DNA from: Aquipseudomonas alcaligenes MRY13-0052
GTDB lineage: Bacteria; Pseudomonadota; Gammaproteobacteria; Pseudomonadales; Pseudomonadaceae
Length of the DNA: 34,884 nt
Assembly (NCBI GenBank): GCA_000474255.1
Contig: BATO01000067.1
Location: 1 to 34,884, forward strand
Direction: 5' to 3'
The position numbers were made by a program, and so were the translations under genes. The notes beneath the pieces were generated by a model. The model saw nothing but the letters and a program-made list of their open reading frames with translations, was not told the DNA's origin and did no database searches. This document shows, in pieces, positions 16,815-24,376 of this stretch (its first letter is position 1; the number at the start of each line of letters is the position of its first letter).

Positions 16815-17049
16815 GCACCATAAAAGTGCGATGCCGATGGTGGTGTGACCATCCTATGCAGCCTAGATGACTGTCCCGTGACAGCACCTGCGACGTGCAG
16901 GGTGCATGCCAGCGACACCGTCCCACACCGCGCACCATGGGACGTGCGGCCATGGTCTACGCTTGCTGACGCCGGAAGAACGGGGCCCACAGAGCCGCGC
17001 GGTGCAATGAAACCGTCATCTATGGCCTTTAGATTGGCCTGGGTCTTGC

Positions 17050-17061
17050 TGATCTAGACCA
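17050..17061. promoter_or_regulatory. candidate GntR/UTRA operator at the binding-protein promoter
   Basis: TGATCTAGACCA is one base from the perfect palindrome TGGTCTAGACCA and lies 28-39 bases upstream of the binding-protein start, where a repressor would block transcription. It shares the TAGACCA half with the site at 16803-16814. A lone half-site TGGTCTA is at 16953-16959. Confidence 0.55.
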
Positions 17062-17088
17062 ATACTCAACCCTGCTAAGGAGCTTCAT

Positions 17089-18147
17089 ATGAAACGCCTG
17101 CTGCTGGCTTCACTGATTGGAACCACCCTGGCCCTGAGCACCCAGGCCATGGCGGATGACGCTGCACTGAAGGCCCTGGAAGACGCTGCCCGCAAGGAAG
17201 GCGCGGTGAACAGCGTGGGCATGCCCGACAGCTGGGCGAACTGGAAGGACACCTGGGTCGACCTGGAGAAGAAGTTCGGCCTCAAGCACATGGACACCGA
17301 CATGAGCTCGGCGCAGGAAATCGCCAAGTTCGCCGCCGAGAAGGACAACGCCACCGCCGACATCGGCGACGTCGGCGCGGCCTTCGGCCCCATCGCCACC
17401 CAGCAGGGCGTCACCCAGGCCTACAAGCCCAGCACCTGGGACCAGGTCCCCGCGTGGGCCAAGGACCAGGACGGCCACTGGGCCCTCGCCTACACCGGCT
17501 CCATCGCCTTCATCATCAACAAGCAACTGGTGAAAGAGCCGCCGAAATCCTGGGCCGACCTGGAGAAGGGCAAGTACAAGGTCGCCATCGGTGACGTCAG
17601 CGCCGCCGCCCAGGCCGTCAACGGCGTGCTGGCCGCCGCCATCGCCAAGGGCGGTGACGAGAAGAACATCCAGCCGGGCCTGGACCTCTTCGCCAAGATC
17701 GCCGAACAGGGCCGCTTGTCCCTGTCCAACCCGACCATCCAGACCCTGGAGAAAGGCGAAGTCGAAGTCGGCATCGTCTGGGACTTCAACGGCCTGTCCT
17801 ACCGCGACCAGATAGACCCCAGCCGCTTCGAGGTGCTGATCCCCTCCGACGGTTCGGTGATCTCCGGCTACACCACCATCATCAACAAGTACGCCAAGAA
17901 CCCGAACGCCGCCAAGCTGGCTCGCGAGTACATCTTCAGCGACGCCGGCCAGATCAACCTGGCCAAGGGCAACGCCCGCCCGATCCGCGCCGAGCACCTG
18001 ACCCTGCCGGCCGAAGTGCAGGCCAAGCTGCTGCCCAACGAGCAGTACGCCAAGGTGCAGCCGATCAAGGACGCCAAGGCCTGGGAAGAAACATCCAAGG
18101 CACTGCCGAGCCTGTGGCAGGAAAACGTCATCATCAACATGGAATAA
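17089..18147 (+). CDS. ABC transporter periplasmic substrate-binding protein
   Basis: The 352-residue product is a type II solute-binding protein, related in layout to iron(III)/2-aminoethylphosphonate-type binding proteins (the SBP family paired with two-permease, one-ATPase importers). The signal peptide is MKRLLLASLIGTTLALSTQA, cut after AMA near residue 22; there is no lipobox. Typical features are TADIGDVGAAFGP, LAYTGSIAFIINKQL and the late GVIS-like hinge region. The start has a perfect TAAGGAG. A hairpin right after the stop separates it from the downstream genes, which would favour its higher expression. The ligand is unknown; the enzymes encoded downstream suggest a phosphorus compound. 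Confidence 0.88.
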   Translation: MKRLLLASLIGTTLALSTQAMADDAALKALEDAARKEGAVNSVGMPDSWANWKDTWVDLEKKFGLKHMDTDMSSAQEIAKFAAEKDNATADIGDVGAAFGPIATQQGVTQAYKPSTWDQVPAWAKDQDGHWALAYTGSIAFIINKQLVKEPPKSWADLEKGKYKVAIGDVSAAAQAVNGVLAAAIAKGGDEKNIQPGLDLFAKIAEQGRLSLSNPTIQTLEKGEVEVGIVWDFNGLSYRDQIDPSRFEVLIPSDGSVISGYTTIINKYAKNPNAAKLAREYIFSDAGQINLAKGNARPIRAEHLTLPAEVQAKLLPNEQYAKVQPIKDAKAWEETSKALPSLWQENVIINME

Positions 18148-18157
18148 GTGACACACG

Positions 18158-18179
18158 GGCGCCGGCCTTGGCCGGCGCC
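18158..18179 (+). promoter_or_regulatory. intercistronic hairpin after the binding-protein gene
   Basis: GGCGCCGGC (18158-18166), loop CTTG, GCCGGCGCC (18171-18179) is a perfect 9-bp G+C stem 10 bases past the stop and 23 bases ahead of the next start. There is no T-tract. Such hairpins commonly raise the level of binding-protein mRNA over the downstream transporter genes. Confidence 0.6.
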
Positions 18180-18202
18180 TCGTCACATCTGGGTGCCAGC
18201 TC

Positions 18203-19009
18203 ATGAAGCACAAAGCAATCCTGGTCCTGCTGGACGGCCTCAACTACGGCGTCGCACAACACGCCATGGGCCACCTCCAGGCTTATTGCGCCGCCGGCCG
18301 TGCTGCGCTGTACAAACTGGAGTGCGAGCTGCCGGCGCTGTCCCGCCCCCTCTACGAATGCATTCTCAGCGGGATGCCGCCGATCGACAGCGGCATCGTG
18401 CACAACGACGTCTCGCGCCTGTCCAACCAGCGCAGCGTGTTCCACTACGCCCGCGATGCCGGGCTGACCACCGCCGCTGCGGCCTACCACTGGTTCAGCG
18501 AGCTGTATAACCGCTCGCCCTTCGACGCCGCCCGCGACCGCCACACCGAGGCGCCCGAACTGCCCATCCAGCATGGCCACTTCTACTGGGCCGACCACTA
18601 CCCGGACGCGCACCTGTTCGCCGATGCCGAGAGCCTGCGCCTGCGCCACGCGCCGGACTTCCTCCTGGTGCACCCGATGAACATCGACGACGCCGGCCAC
18701 AAGCACGGCCTCGACACGCCGCAATACCGCAACAGCGCGCGGGTCGCCGACATCATCCTCGCCGAGTACCTGCAGCGCTGGCTCGATGCCGGCTACCAGG
18801 TGCTGGTGACCGCCGACCACGGCATGAACAACGACCGTTCGCACAACGGCCTGCTCACCGAAGAGCGCGAAGTGCCGCTGTTCGTCCTCGGCGACGCCTT
18901 CAGCCTCGACGGCTATGCGCAGCCGAAGCAGACCGACCTTTGCGGCACCCTTTGCGAACTGCTGGGCGTGCCCCACGACAAACCTGTATGCCGGGAGCTG
19001 TTGAAGTGA
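18203..19009 (+). CDS. cytoplasmic alkaline-phosphatase-superfamily phosphodiesterase/phosphohydrolase
   Basis: The 268-residue protein has the metal- and nucleophile-binding layout of the alkaline phosphatase superfamily (nucleotide pyrophosphatase/phosphodiesterase and phosphonoacetate hydrolase group). D11 is in LVLLDGLNYG, the likely nucleophile S47 in LPALSRPLYE (the position is Thr in many relatives), D162 or D163 and H166 are in MNIDDAGHKHG, D205-H206 in TADHGMN, and H214 follows. It has no signal peptide, so it acts on an imported compound. It is shorter than typical NPPs or PhnA (about 400 residues) and lacks a large cap. The stop overlaps the GTG start of the first permease. Whether it cleaves a phosphodiester or a C-P bond cannot be told from the sequence. 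Confidence 0.82.
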   Translation: MKHKAILVLLDGLNYGVAQHAMGHLQAYCAAGRAALYKLECELPALSRPLYECILSGMPPIDSGIVHNDVSRLSNQRSVFHYARDAGLTTAAAAYHWFSELYNRSPFDAARDRHTEAPELPIQHGHFYWADHYPDAHLFADAESLRLRHAPDFLLVHPMNIDDAGHKHGLDTPQYRNSARVADIILAEYLQRWLDAGYQVLVTADHGMNNDRSHNGLLTEEREVPLFVLGDAFSLDGYAQPKQTDLCGTLCELLGVPHDKPVCRELLK

Positions 19010-19848
19010 ATTCAGCCAACCGCGGCAAATGGCTGGCGCTGCTGTGCCTGCTGCCATTCGCCATTTTCTTCATCGCCTTCCAGATCGCGCCACTCGCCTG
19101 GGTGGCGATCAATAGCCTGAACAGCCCCGAAGGCTGGGGCCTGGGCAACTACGCCAAGGTATTCGCCTCCAAGTTCTACCTGCAGGCGATCAAGCACAGC
19201 CTGCAGATCGCCTTCTGGTCGAGCCTGATCGGCATCTTCATCGCCATCCTCGGCAGCTACTCGCTGCGCCAGGTGGACAGCCGCCTGCGCGACTTCGTCA
19301 TGGCCTTCTCCAACATGACCAGCAACTTCGCCGGCGTGCCCCTGGCCTTCGCCTTCGTCATCCTGCTGGGCTTCAACGGTGCACTGACCCTGCTGCTCAA
19401 ACAGAGCGGGCTGATCGAGGACTTCAACCTCTACTCCAAGACCGGCCTGATCGTGCTCTACACCTACTTCCAGATCCCCCTCGGCGTGCTGCTGCTCTAC
19501 CCCGCCTTCGACGCCTTGCGCGCGGACTGGCGCGAGTCCGCCTCGCTGCTCGGCGCCAGCACCTGGGACTTCTGGCGGCACATCGGCCTGCCGGTGCTGA
19601 CCCCGGCACTGCTGGGCACCTTCATCATCCTGCTGGCCAACGCCCTGGGCGCCTACGCCACCGTCTACGCCCTGACCACCGGCAACTTCAACGTGCTGCC
19701 GATCCGCATCGCCGCCATGGTCGCCGGCGACATCGCCCTCAATCCCAACCTCGCCAGCGCCCTGGCCATGGTGCTGGTGGGCCTGATGGCGCTGATCACC
19801 GTGGTCCACCAGTGGCTGCTGAAGAGGAGCTACCATGTCGCGCGCTGA
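19006..19848 (+). CDS. ABC transporter permease (first)
   Basis: The 280-residue inner-membrane permease has about six membrane segments and an EAA-type cytoplasmic loop, ESASLLGASTWDFWRHIGLPVL, that contacts the ATPase. The start is a GTG at 19006 that overlaps the phosphodiesterase stop (GTGA), with GGGAG eight bases ahead. The longer open frame back to 18940 is only a shadow of the upstream gene. It overlaps the second permease by 14 bases. Together with the second permease and the ATPase it forms a binding-protein-dependent importer of the spermidine/iron/2-aminoethylphosphonate type. Confidence 0.9.
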   Translation: MNSANRGKWLALLCLLPFAIFFIAFQIAPLAWVAINSLNSPEGWGLGNYAKVFASKFYLQAIKHSLQIAFWSSLIGIFIAILGSYSLRQVDSRLRDFVMAFSNMTSNFAGVPLAFAFVILLGFNGALTLLLKQSGLIEDFNLYSKTGLIVLYTYFQIPLGVLLLYPAFDALRADWRESASLLGASTWDFWRHIGLPVLTPALLGTFIILLANALGAYATVYALTTGNFNVLPIRIAAMVAGDIALNPNLASALAMVLVGLMALITVVHQWLLKRSYHVAR

Positions 19849-20632
19849 AGCCCCTGTCGCCAGCCTCTACCACCGCATCGTGGTCTGGCTGCTGTTCCTG
19901 ATCCTGCTGCTGCCCCTGGCCGGCACCCTGCTCTATTCGCTGTCCACCAGTTGGTCGGCGTCCATCCTCCCCGATGGCCTGACCTTCAAGTGGTACCTGG
20001 CGCTGTGGAGCGATGCCCGCTTCCTCAACGCCTTCGGCCAATCGCTGCTGGTGTGCTTCGGCGCCCTGGCGCTGTCGGTGGTGCTGATCCTGCCGCTGCT
20101 GTTCGTGGTGCACTACCACTTCCCCAAGCTGGACGCGCTGATGAACATCCTCATCCTGCTGCCCTTCGCGGTGCCGCCGGTGGTGTCTTCGGTGGGCCTG
20201 CTGCAGCTCTATGGCTCCGGCCCGCTGGCCATGGTCGGTACACCGTGGATCCTGATCGGCTGCTACTTCACCGTGGCGCTGCCGTTCATGTACCGGGCCA
20301 TCACCAACAACCTGCAGGCGATCAACCTGCGTGACCTGATGGACGCTGCCCACCTGCTCGGCGCCAGCACCTGGAAGGCCGCTCTGCTGGTGGTGCTGCC
20401 CAACCTGCGCAAGGGCCTGATGGTTTCGCTATTCCTGTCGTTCTCCTTCCTCTTCGGCGAGTTCGTCTTCGCCAACCTGCTGGTGGGCACGCGCTACGAA
20501 ACCCTGCAGGTCTACCTGAACAACATGAAGAACAGCAGCGGCCACTTCAACAGCGCCCTGGTGATCTCCTACTTCTTCTTCGTGCTGCTGTTCACCTGGG
20601 CAGCCAACCGCCTGAACAAGGACAAATCATGA
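19835..20632 (+). CDS. ABC transporter permease (second)
   Basis: The 265-residue permease has about six membrane segments and an EAA loop, MDAAHLLGASTWKAALLVVLPNL. The start has GAAGAGGAGC just upstream, within the end of the first permease. The stop overlaps the ATPase start (ATGA). Two different permeases plus one ATPase gives a heterodimeric importer channel. Confidence 0.9.
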   Translation: MSRAEAPVASLYHRIVVWLLFLILLLPLAGTLLYSLSTSWSASILPDGLTFKWYLALWSDARFLNAFGQSLLVCFGALALSVVLILPLLFVVHYHFPKLDALMNILILLPFAVPPVVSSVGLLQLYGSGPLAMVGTPWILIGCYFTVALPFMYRAITNNLQAINLRDLMDAAHLLGASTWKAALLVVLPNLRKGLMVSLFLSFSFLFGEFVFANLLVGTRYETLQVYLNNMKNSSGHFNSALVISYFFFVLLFTWAANRLNKDKS

Positions 20633-21618
20633 GTTTTCTGAGCATTCAGGGGCTGCACAAAAGCTATGCCGCCACCTCGATCTTCAGCGACATCAACTGC
20701 GAGATCGGCCAGGGTGAATTCGTCACCCTCCTCGGCCCTTCCGGCTGCGGCAAATCCACCCTGCTGCGCTGCATCGCCGGGCTCACCGAGGTCAATGGCG
20801 GCAAGATCGTCCTCGACGGCCAGGACCTGGTGCCGCTGGCACCGCAGAAGCGCGGCATCGGCATGGTGTTCCAGAGCTATGCGCTGTTCCCCAACATGAC
20901 CGCCGCGCAGAACGTCGCCTTCGGCCTGCGCATGCAGAAAGCCAGCAAGGAAGAAAGCGCCCGCCGCGTGCAGGAAGCCCTGGCCATGGTCGAGCTGGAC
21001 ACGTACGCCGACCGCTACCCGCACCAGCTCTCCGGTGGCCAGTGCCAGCGCGTGGCCCTGGCCCGCTCCCTGGTCACCCGCCCACGCCTGCTGCTGCTCG
21101 ACGAGCCGCTCTCGGCCCTCGACGCGCGCATCCGCAAGCACCTGCGCGAACAGATCCGCAGCATCCAGCAGGAGCTGGGGCTGACCACCCTCTTCGTCAC
21201 CCACGACCAGGAGGAGGCGCTGACCATGTCCGACCGCATCTTCCTGATGAATGCCGGGCGCATCGTCCAGAGCGGCGACGCCGAGACCCTCTACACCGCC
21301 CCGGTGGACGCCTTCGCCGCCGGCTTCATCGGCAACTACAACCTGCTCGAGGCCGAGGACGCCGCACGCCTGCTGGCGCGCCCGGTGGCCAGCCGCATCG
21401 CCATCCGCCCGGAAGCCATCTCGCTGAGCCGCGACGGCGCTATCGAGGCTGAGGTGCGCAGCCACAGCCTGCTGGGCAACGTCATCCGCTACCGTGTGGA
21501 AGCACGGGGTGTGGAACTGGTGGTGGACGTGCTCAACCGCAGCGCCGACGACCTGCATGGCAAGGGCCAGCGCATCGGCCTGTCCATCGACGACAACGCA
21601 ATCCGGGAGGTGGCGTGA
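20629..21618 (+). CDS. ABC transporter ATP-binding protein
   Basis: The 329-residue ATPase powers the importer. Walker A is GPSGCGKST (36-44), the Q-loop is in MVFQSYALFP, the signature is LSGGQCQR (134-141), Walker B is LLLLDEP ending at D158-E159-P160, and the switch histidine is H192. The C-terminal region from about residue 240 is a TOBE-like regulatory domain, as in PotA/FbpC-type ATPases. It starts at an ATGA overlap with the second permease, and its stop abuts the HAD gene. Confidence 0.94.
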   Translation: MSFLSIQGLHKSYAATSIFSDINCEIGQGEFVTLLGPSGCGKSTLLRCIAGLTEVNGGKIVLDGQDLVPLAPQKRGIGMVFQSYALFPNMTAAQNVAFGLRMQKASKEESARRVQEALAMVELDTYADRYPHQLSGGQCQRVALARSLVTRPRLLLLDEPLSALDARIRKHLREQIRSIQQELGLTTLFVTHDQEEALTMSDRIFLMNAGRIVQSGDAETLYTAPVDAFAAGFIGNYNLLEAEDAARLLARPVASRIAIRPEAISLSRDGAIEAEVRSHSLLGNVIRYRVEARGVELVVDVLNRSADDLHGKGQRIGLSIDDNAIREVA

Positions 21619-22271
21619 TGACCCTGGCGATCTTCGATCTCGACGACACCCTCATCGACGGCGACTGCGCCAGCCTGTGGAGCGAGCACATGGCCGCCAT
21701 TGGCTGGGTGGACGGTGAATCCTTCGTCAAGAAGGACCACGAACTCATGGCGCTCTATGCCGAAGGCAAGCTGGCGATGGAGGACTACATGGCCTTCAGC
21801 CTCTCGCCCCTGGTGGGCCGCACGCCGGAGGAAGTGGCCTTCGTCGTCGAGCCCTTCGTCGAGGACGTGATCGAACCCATCTTCCACAGCGACGCCACCC
21901 GCTGCCTGGCCAGCCACCGCGAAGCCGGCGACCGCATCCTGGTGATCTCCGCCTCTGCGCACTTCCTGGTCAGCGCCATCGCAGAGCGCCTGAAGATCGA
22001 CGAAGTGCTGGCCATCGACCTGGAAGAGCAGCACGGGCATTACAGCGGCAACACCCGCGGCGTGCTCACCTACCGCGAGGGCAAGGTCACCCGTCTGCAC
22101 GCCTGGCTCGAGGCCGAAGGTGAAAGCCTCGACGGCGCCTACTTCTACTCCGACTCGCGCAACGACCTGCCGCTGCTCAAGCTGGTCAGCAACCCCCGCG
22201 TGGTCAACCCCGACCCGGCCCTGCGCGAACACGCCGAACAGGCCGGCTGGCCGATCCTCGACTGGCGTTGA
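21618..22271 (+). CDS. HAD-IB family (SerB-like) phosphatase
   Basis: The 217-residue product is a haloacid dehalogenase-superfamily phosphatase with motif I FDLDDTLID (D7 nucleophile, D9 acid/base), motif II ISAS, a conserved lysine in the GKVTRL region, and motif III SDSRNDLPLL. It most resembles the SerB/phosphoserine phosphatase-like HAD-IB group, not the phosphonatase type. The ATG at 21618 is preferred over GTG 21615 because GGGAGG (21605-21610) is better spaced from it. It is the last gene of the operon. I infer that it dephosphorylates the monoester released by the phosphodiesterase encoded four genes upstream. Confidence 0.85.
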   Translation: MTLAIFDLDDTLIDGDCASLWSEHMAAIGWVDGESFVKKDHELMALYAEGKLAMEDYMAFSLSPLVGRTPEEVAFVVEPFVEDVIEPIFHSDATRCLASHREAGDRILVISASAHFLVSAIAERLKIDEVLAIDLEEQHGHYSGNTRGVLTYREGKVTRLHAWLEAEGESLDGAYFYSDSRNDLPLLKLVSNPRVVNPDPALREHAEQAGWPILDWR

Positions 22272-22277
22272 GTCACC

Positions 22278-22302
22278 CCGCCCTGCGCATGACGTAGGGC
22301 GG
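22278..22302. repeat. inverted repeat between HAD and GNAT genes
   Basis: CCGCCCT (22278-22284) faces AGGGCGG (22296-22302) with an 11-base spacer. It lies between convergent genes and may act as a weak terminator. Confidence 0.35.
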
Positions 22303-22334
22303 CTGCACCCACGTGCCTGGTGTGGAGATCGATC

Positions 22335-22820
22335 TCAGCTATCGCCGTGGGCGAAGGTCTTGAGCTCGTCACCGGCCATGCGGTAGCGCACCCATTCGTC
22401 CTGGGGGCTGGCGCCGATGGATTGGTAGAACTGGATGGCGGGCTCGTTCCAGTCCAGCACGCTCCATTCCAGGCGGCCACAGCCGCTGTCGCAGGCCAGG
22501 CGCGCAAGGTGGCGCAACAGCGCCTTGCCGGCGCCGACGCCGCGTTGCTGGGGGGAAACGTAGAGGTCTTCCAGGTACATCCCCTTGCGGCCCAGCCAGG
22601 TGGAGTAGCTGTAGAAATACACGGCGAAGCCGATGGGCGTGCCGTCCAGCTCGCAGATCAGCGCACGGGCCGGGGTGTCGCCCTCGAACAGGCTCTGCTC
22701 GATGTCGGCAACGGTGGCGATGACTTCGTGTTCGGCCTTCTCGTAGATGGCCAGTTCGGTGATGAAGGCGAGAATCTGGCGGGCATCGCTGCGCACGGCA
22801 TCGCGGATATGCAGGCTCAC
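22335..22820 (-). CDS. GNAT N-acetyltransferase (diamine acetyltransferase-like)
   Basis: The 161-residue protein is a single GNAT domain. The acetyl-CoA-binding motif is QQRGVGAGKALL, preceded by MYLEDLYVSP, and followed by the LEWSVLDWNEPAIQFYQSIG block. This overall pattern is that of the spermidine/spermine acetyltransferase (SSAT) group, so a polyamine or small amine substrate is plausible, though unproven. The start is a GTG at 22820 with AAAGGAA upstream. It is divergent from the VOC gene and convergent with the HAD gene. Confidence 0.85.
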   Translation of the reverse strand: MSLHIRDAVRSDARQILAFITELAIYEKAEHEVIATVADIEQSLFEGDTPARALICELDGTPIGFAVYFYSYSTWLGRKGMYLEDLYVSPQQRGVGAGKALLRHLARLACDSGCGRLEWSVLDWNEPAIQFYQSIGASPQDEWVRYRMAGDELKTFAHGDS

Positions 22821-22942
22821 GGGAGTTCCTTTCAGGGGATGTTGGCGCCGAGGCGCGAAGGCGGACATGCTAGGCGCCGGCTGGCCGGCAAGAAAGAGGG
22901 CCGAGCATAATCGGCGTTCGTAGCCGCCCAGGAGAGTCGCTC

Positions 22943-23335
22943 ATGCTGTCCCACGTCTGCATCGGTACCAACGATTTCCCCCGTGCCCTGGCCTTCTACA
23001 CGCCACTGATAGAGGCACTGGGACTGCCGCAGAAATTCTGCGACCCGTCCCGCCCCTGGGCGGGCTGGATGCCGGCGGATGCACCGCGCCCGTTGCTGGT
23101 GCTGGGCGCGCCGTTCGATGGCGAGGCGGCGACCGTGGGCAATGGCCAGATGGTCGCCCTGCTGGCGCCGGACCGCGCCAGCGTCGACCGCTGCCACGCC
23201 CTGGCACTGGCCAATGGCGGCCAGTGCGAAGGAGCACCAGGCCTGCGGCCGCACTATCACCCCGACTACTACGGGGCCTATTTCCGCGACCCGGATGGCA
23301 ACAAGCTGTGCGTCTGCTGCCACCGGGCCGAGTGA
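22943..23335 (+). CDS. VOC (glyoxalase/dioxygenase) family protein
   Basis: The 130-residue protein has two beta-alpha-beta-beta-beta modules typical of the vicinal oxygen chelate superfamily. It begins LSHVCIGTNDFPRALAFYTPL, and the C-terminal strand is YYGAYFRDPDGNKLCVCCH. A single VOC domain forms metal sites across a dimer; H4 and residues around the final strand are the candidate ligands. The substrate is unknown. Its start follows AGGAGAG. Confidence 0.85.
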   Translation: MLSHVCIGTNDFPRALAFYTPLIEALGLPQKFCDPSRPWAGWMPADAPRPLLVLGAPFDGEAATVGNGQMVALLAPDRASVDRCHALALANGGQCEGAPGLRPHYHPDYYGAYFRDPDGNKLCVCCHRAE

Positions 23336-23338
23336 CGC

Positions 23339-23521
23339 TCAAGGCACCGTATTGTCGCCCTCGCCGGGCAGCTCCGGCTGGTGATGGCGTGGTCGCAGGT
23401 CGGGCTCGGGGTCGCGCGGTTTCTGCAGGCGCTCCACCTCGGCCTGGTTCTCCGCTTCCTCGTCGGGGGTTATCTCGGGCAGCTCGCCGTCCTCGGTAAC
23501 GCTCGGGTCGCTGTCGATCAT
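23339..23521 (-). CDS. small acidic hypothetical protein
   Basis: The 60-residue product is highly acidic and proline-rich, with no membrane segment or cysteine, and looks disordered. I do not recognise a domain. It is supported as a real gene by a strong GGGAGGA ribosome binding site upstream of the ATG at 23521. It also fits exactly between the VOC stop and the upstream region, with a three-base gap to the convergent VOC gene. Confidence 0.55.
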   Translation of the reverse strand: MIDSDPSVTEDGELPEITPDEEAENQAEVERLQKPRDPEPDLRPRHHQPELPGEGDNTVP

Positions 23522-23721
23522 GGCGCGTCCTCCCTCAGGTGCCGTACTTCAGAGAGGCCGTGCCCTGGCTCAGGTCATGTTTGACGGGCATGTTCCACCT
23601 CGTGGTTTCGTGGTCGTCAGGAGTTGTGAGGGAGCTGGCCGATGAAGGTTCGAGGTATTTGGTCGGTCGTGCCGTCGTGGCAGAATCTGCCCCTCAATCA
23701 CGCAGGATGCAGGAACTCACC

Positions 23722-24273
23722 ATGAGCAATGGACCGGATGTCGAGATAAGCCGCTTCCTCAGCTTTGTACTGAGGCACAAACCCGAGGCCATCGGCTTGC
23801 AGCTGGACAGCGAAGGCTGGGCCGATATCGAGGCGCTGATCACCGGTGCCGCACGCACGGGCAAGGAACTCGATGAGCTGGCGATCCGTCGCGTGGTGGC
23901 GAACAACGACAAGAAGCGCTTCGCCATTTCCGAGGACGGCCGGCGCATCCGCGCGGTACAAGGCCACTCGACCGCCTCGGTGCAGCGCCAGTACGACGCC
24001 GTGGTGCCGCCGCAGCGGCTGTTCCACGGCACCGCCAGCCGCTTTGTCGACAGCATCCTGCAGAAGGGTCTGATCGCCGGCTCTCGCCACCACGTGCACC
24101 TCTCCGAAGACCGCGAAACCGCCACCCAGGTGGGCGAGCGCTATGGCGAGCCGGTGATCCTCGAGATCGCGGCCAGCGCCATGCACGAGGACGGTTTCGA
24201 ATTCCACCAGGCGGAGAACGGCGTGTGGCTGACGGCGCGGGTGCCGGTGGATTACCTCAAGCGGGAGGGGTGA
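23722..24273 (+). CDS. kptA: RNA 2'-phosphotransferase KptA/Tpt1
   Basis: KptA/Tpt1 transfers an internal 2'-phosphate from RNA to NAD+, giving ADP-ribose 1'',2''-cyclic phosphate. In yeast this ends tRNA splicing; in bacteria the physiological substrate is uncertain. The 183-residue length is typical. The N-terminal RNA-binding winged helix begins ISRFLSFVLRHKPEAIGL. The ADP-ribosyl-transfer lobe has RLFHGTASRF, HVHLSEDRETATQVG and the ILEI strand. The ATG at 23722 follows AGGA at the right spacing; an in-frame ATG at 23707 is possible. It is a stand-alone gene. Confidence 0.9.
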   Translation: MSNGPDVEISRFLSFVLRHKPEAIGLQLDSEGWADIEALITGAARTGKELDELAIRRVVANNDKKRFAISEDGRRIRAVQGHSTASVQRQYDAVVPPQRLFHGTASRFVDSILQKGLIAGSRHHVHLSEDRETATQVGERYGEPVILEIAASAMHEDGFEFHQAENGVWLTARVPVDYLKREG

Positions 24274-24290
24274 GCGGCGGACACCAGCGT

Positions 24291-24308
24291 CCCGGGCTGA
24301 AGCCCGGG
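24291..24308. repeat. palindrome after kptA
   Basis: CCCGGGCT (24291-24298), GA, AGCCCGGG (24301-24308) is a perfect 8-bp inverted repeat in the gap between kptA and ahpF, of the extragenic-palindrome sort. Confidence 0.5.
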
Positions 24309-24330
24309 CTACAAGGTCAAAAGCGACATG

Positions 24331-24365
24331 AAAAAAGGCAGCCCGAAGGCTGCCTTTGTTGTTGG
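24331..24365. terminator. bidirectional terminator between kptA and ahpF
   Basis: GGCAGCC (24337-24343), loop CGAA, GGCTGCC (24348-24354) has AAAAAA before it and TTTGTTGTT after it. It can end kptA on the plus strand and ahpF on the minus strand. The stem and loop match the actP terminator at 99-118. Confidence 0.85.
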
Positions 24366-24376
24366 AGCAGGGTGAA

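Noticed and set aside
15927-16823. 298-residue plus-strand frame over the regulator
   Set aside because: It runs through the dispersed repeat and then antisense to a clear GntR gene.
16871-16884. CTGTCCCGTGACAG palindrome in the regulator-operon gap
   Set aside because: Five-base arms only, and it does not match the TAGACCA sites; too weak to call.
16990-17050. Pho box upstream of the binding-protein gene
   Set aside because: CCGTCAT at 17010-17016 resembles half of a PhoB site, but no second repeat follows at the 11-bp period.
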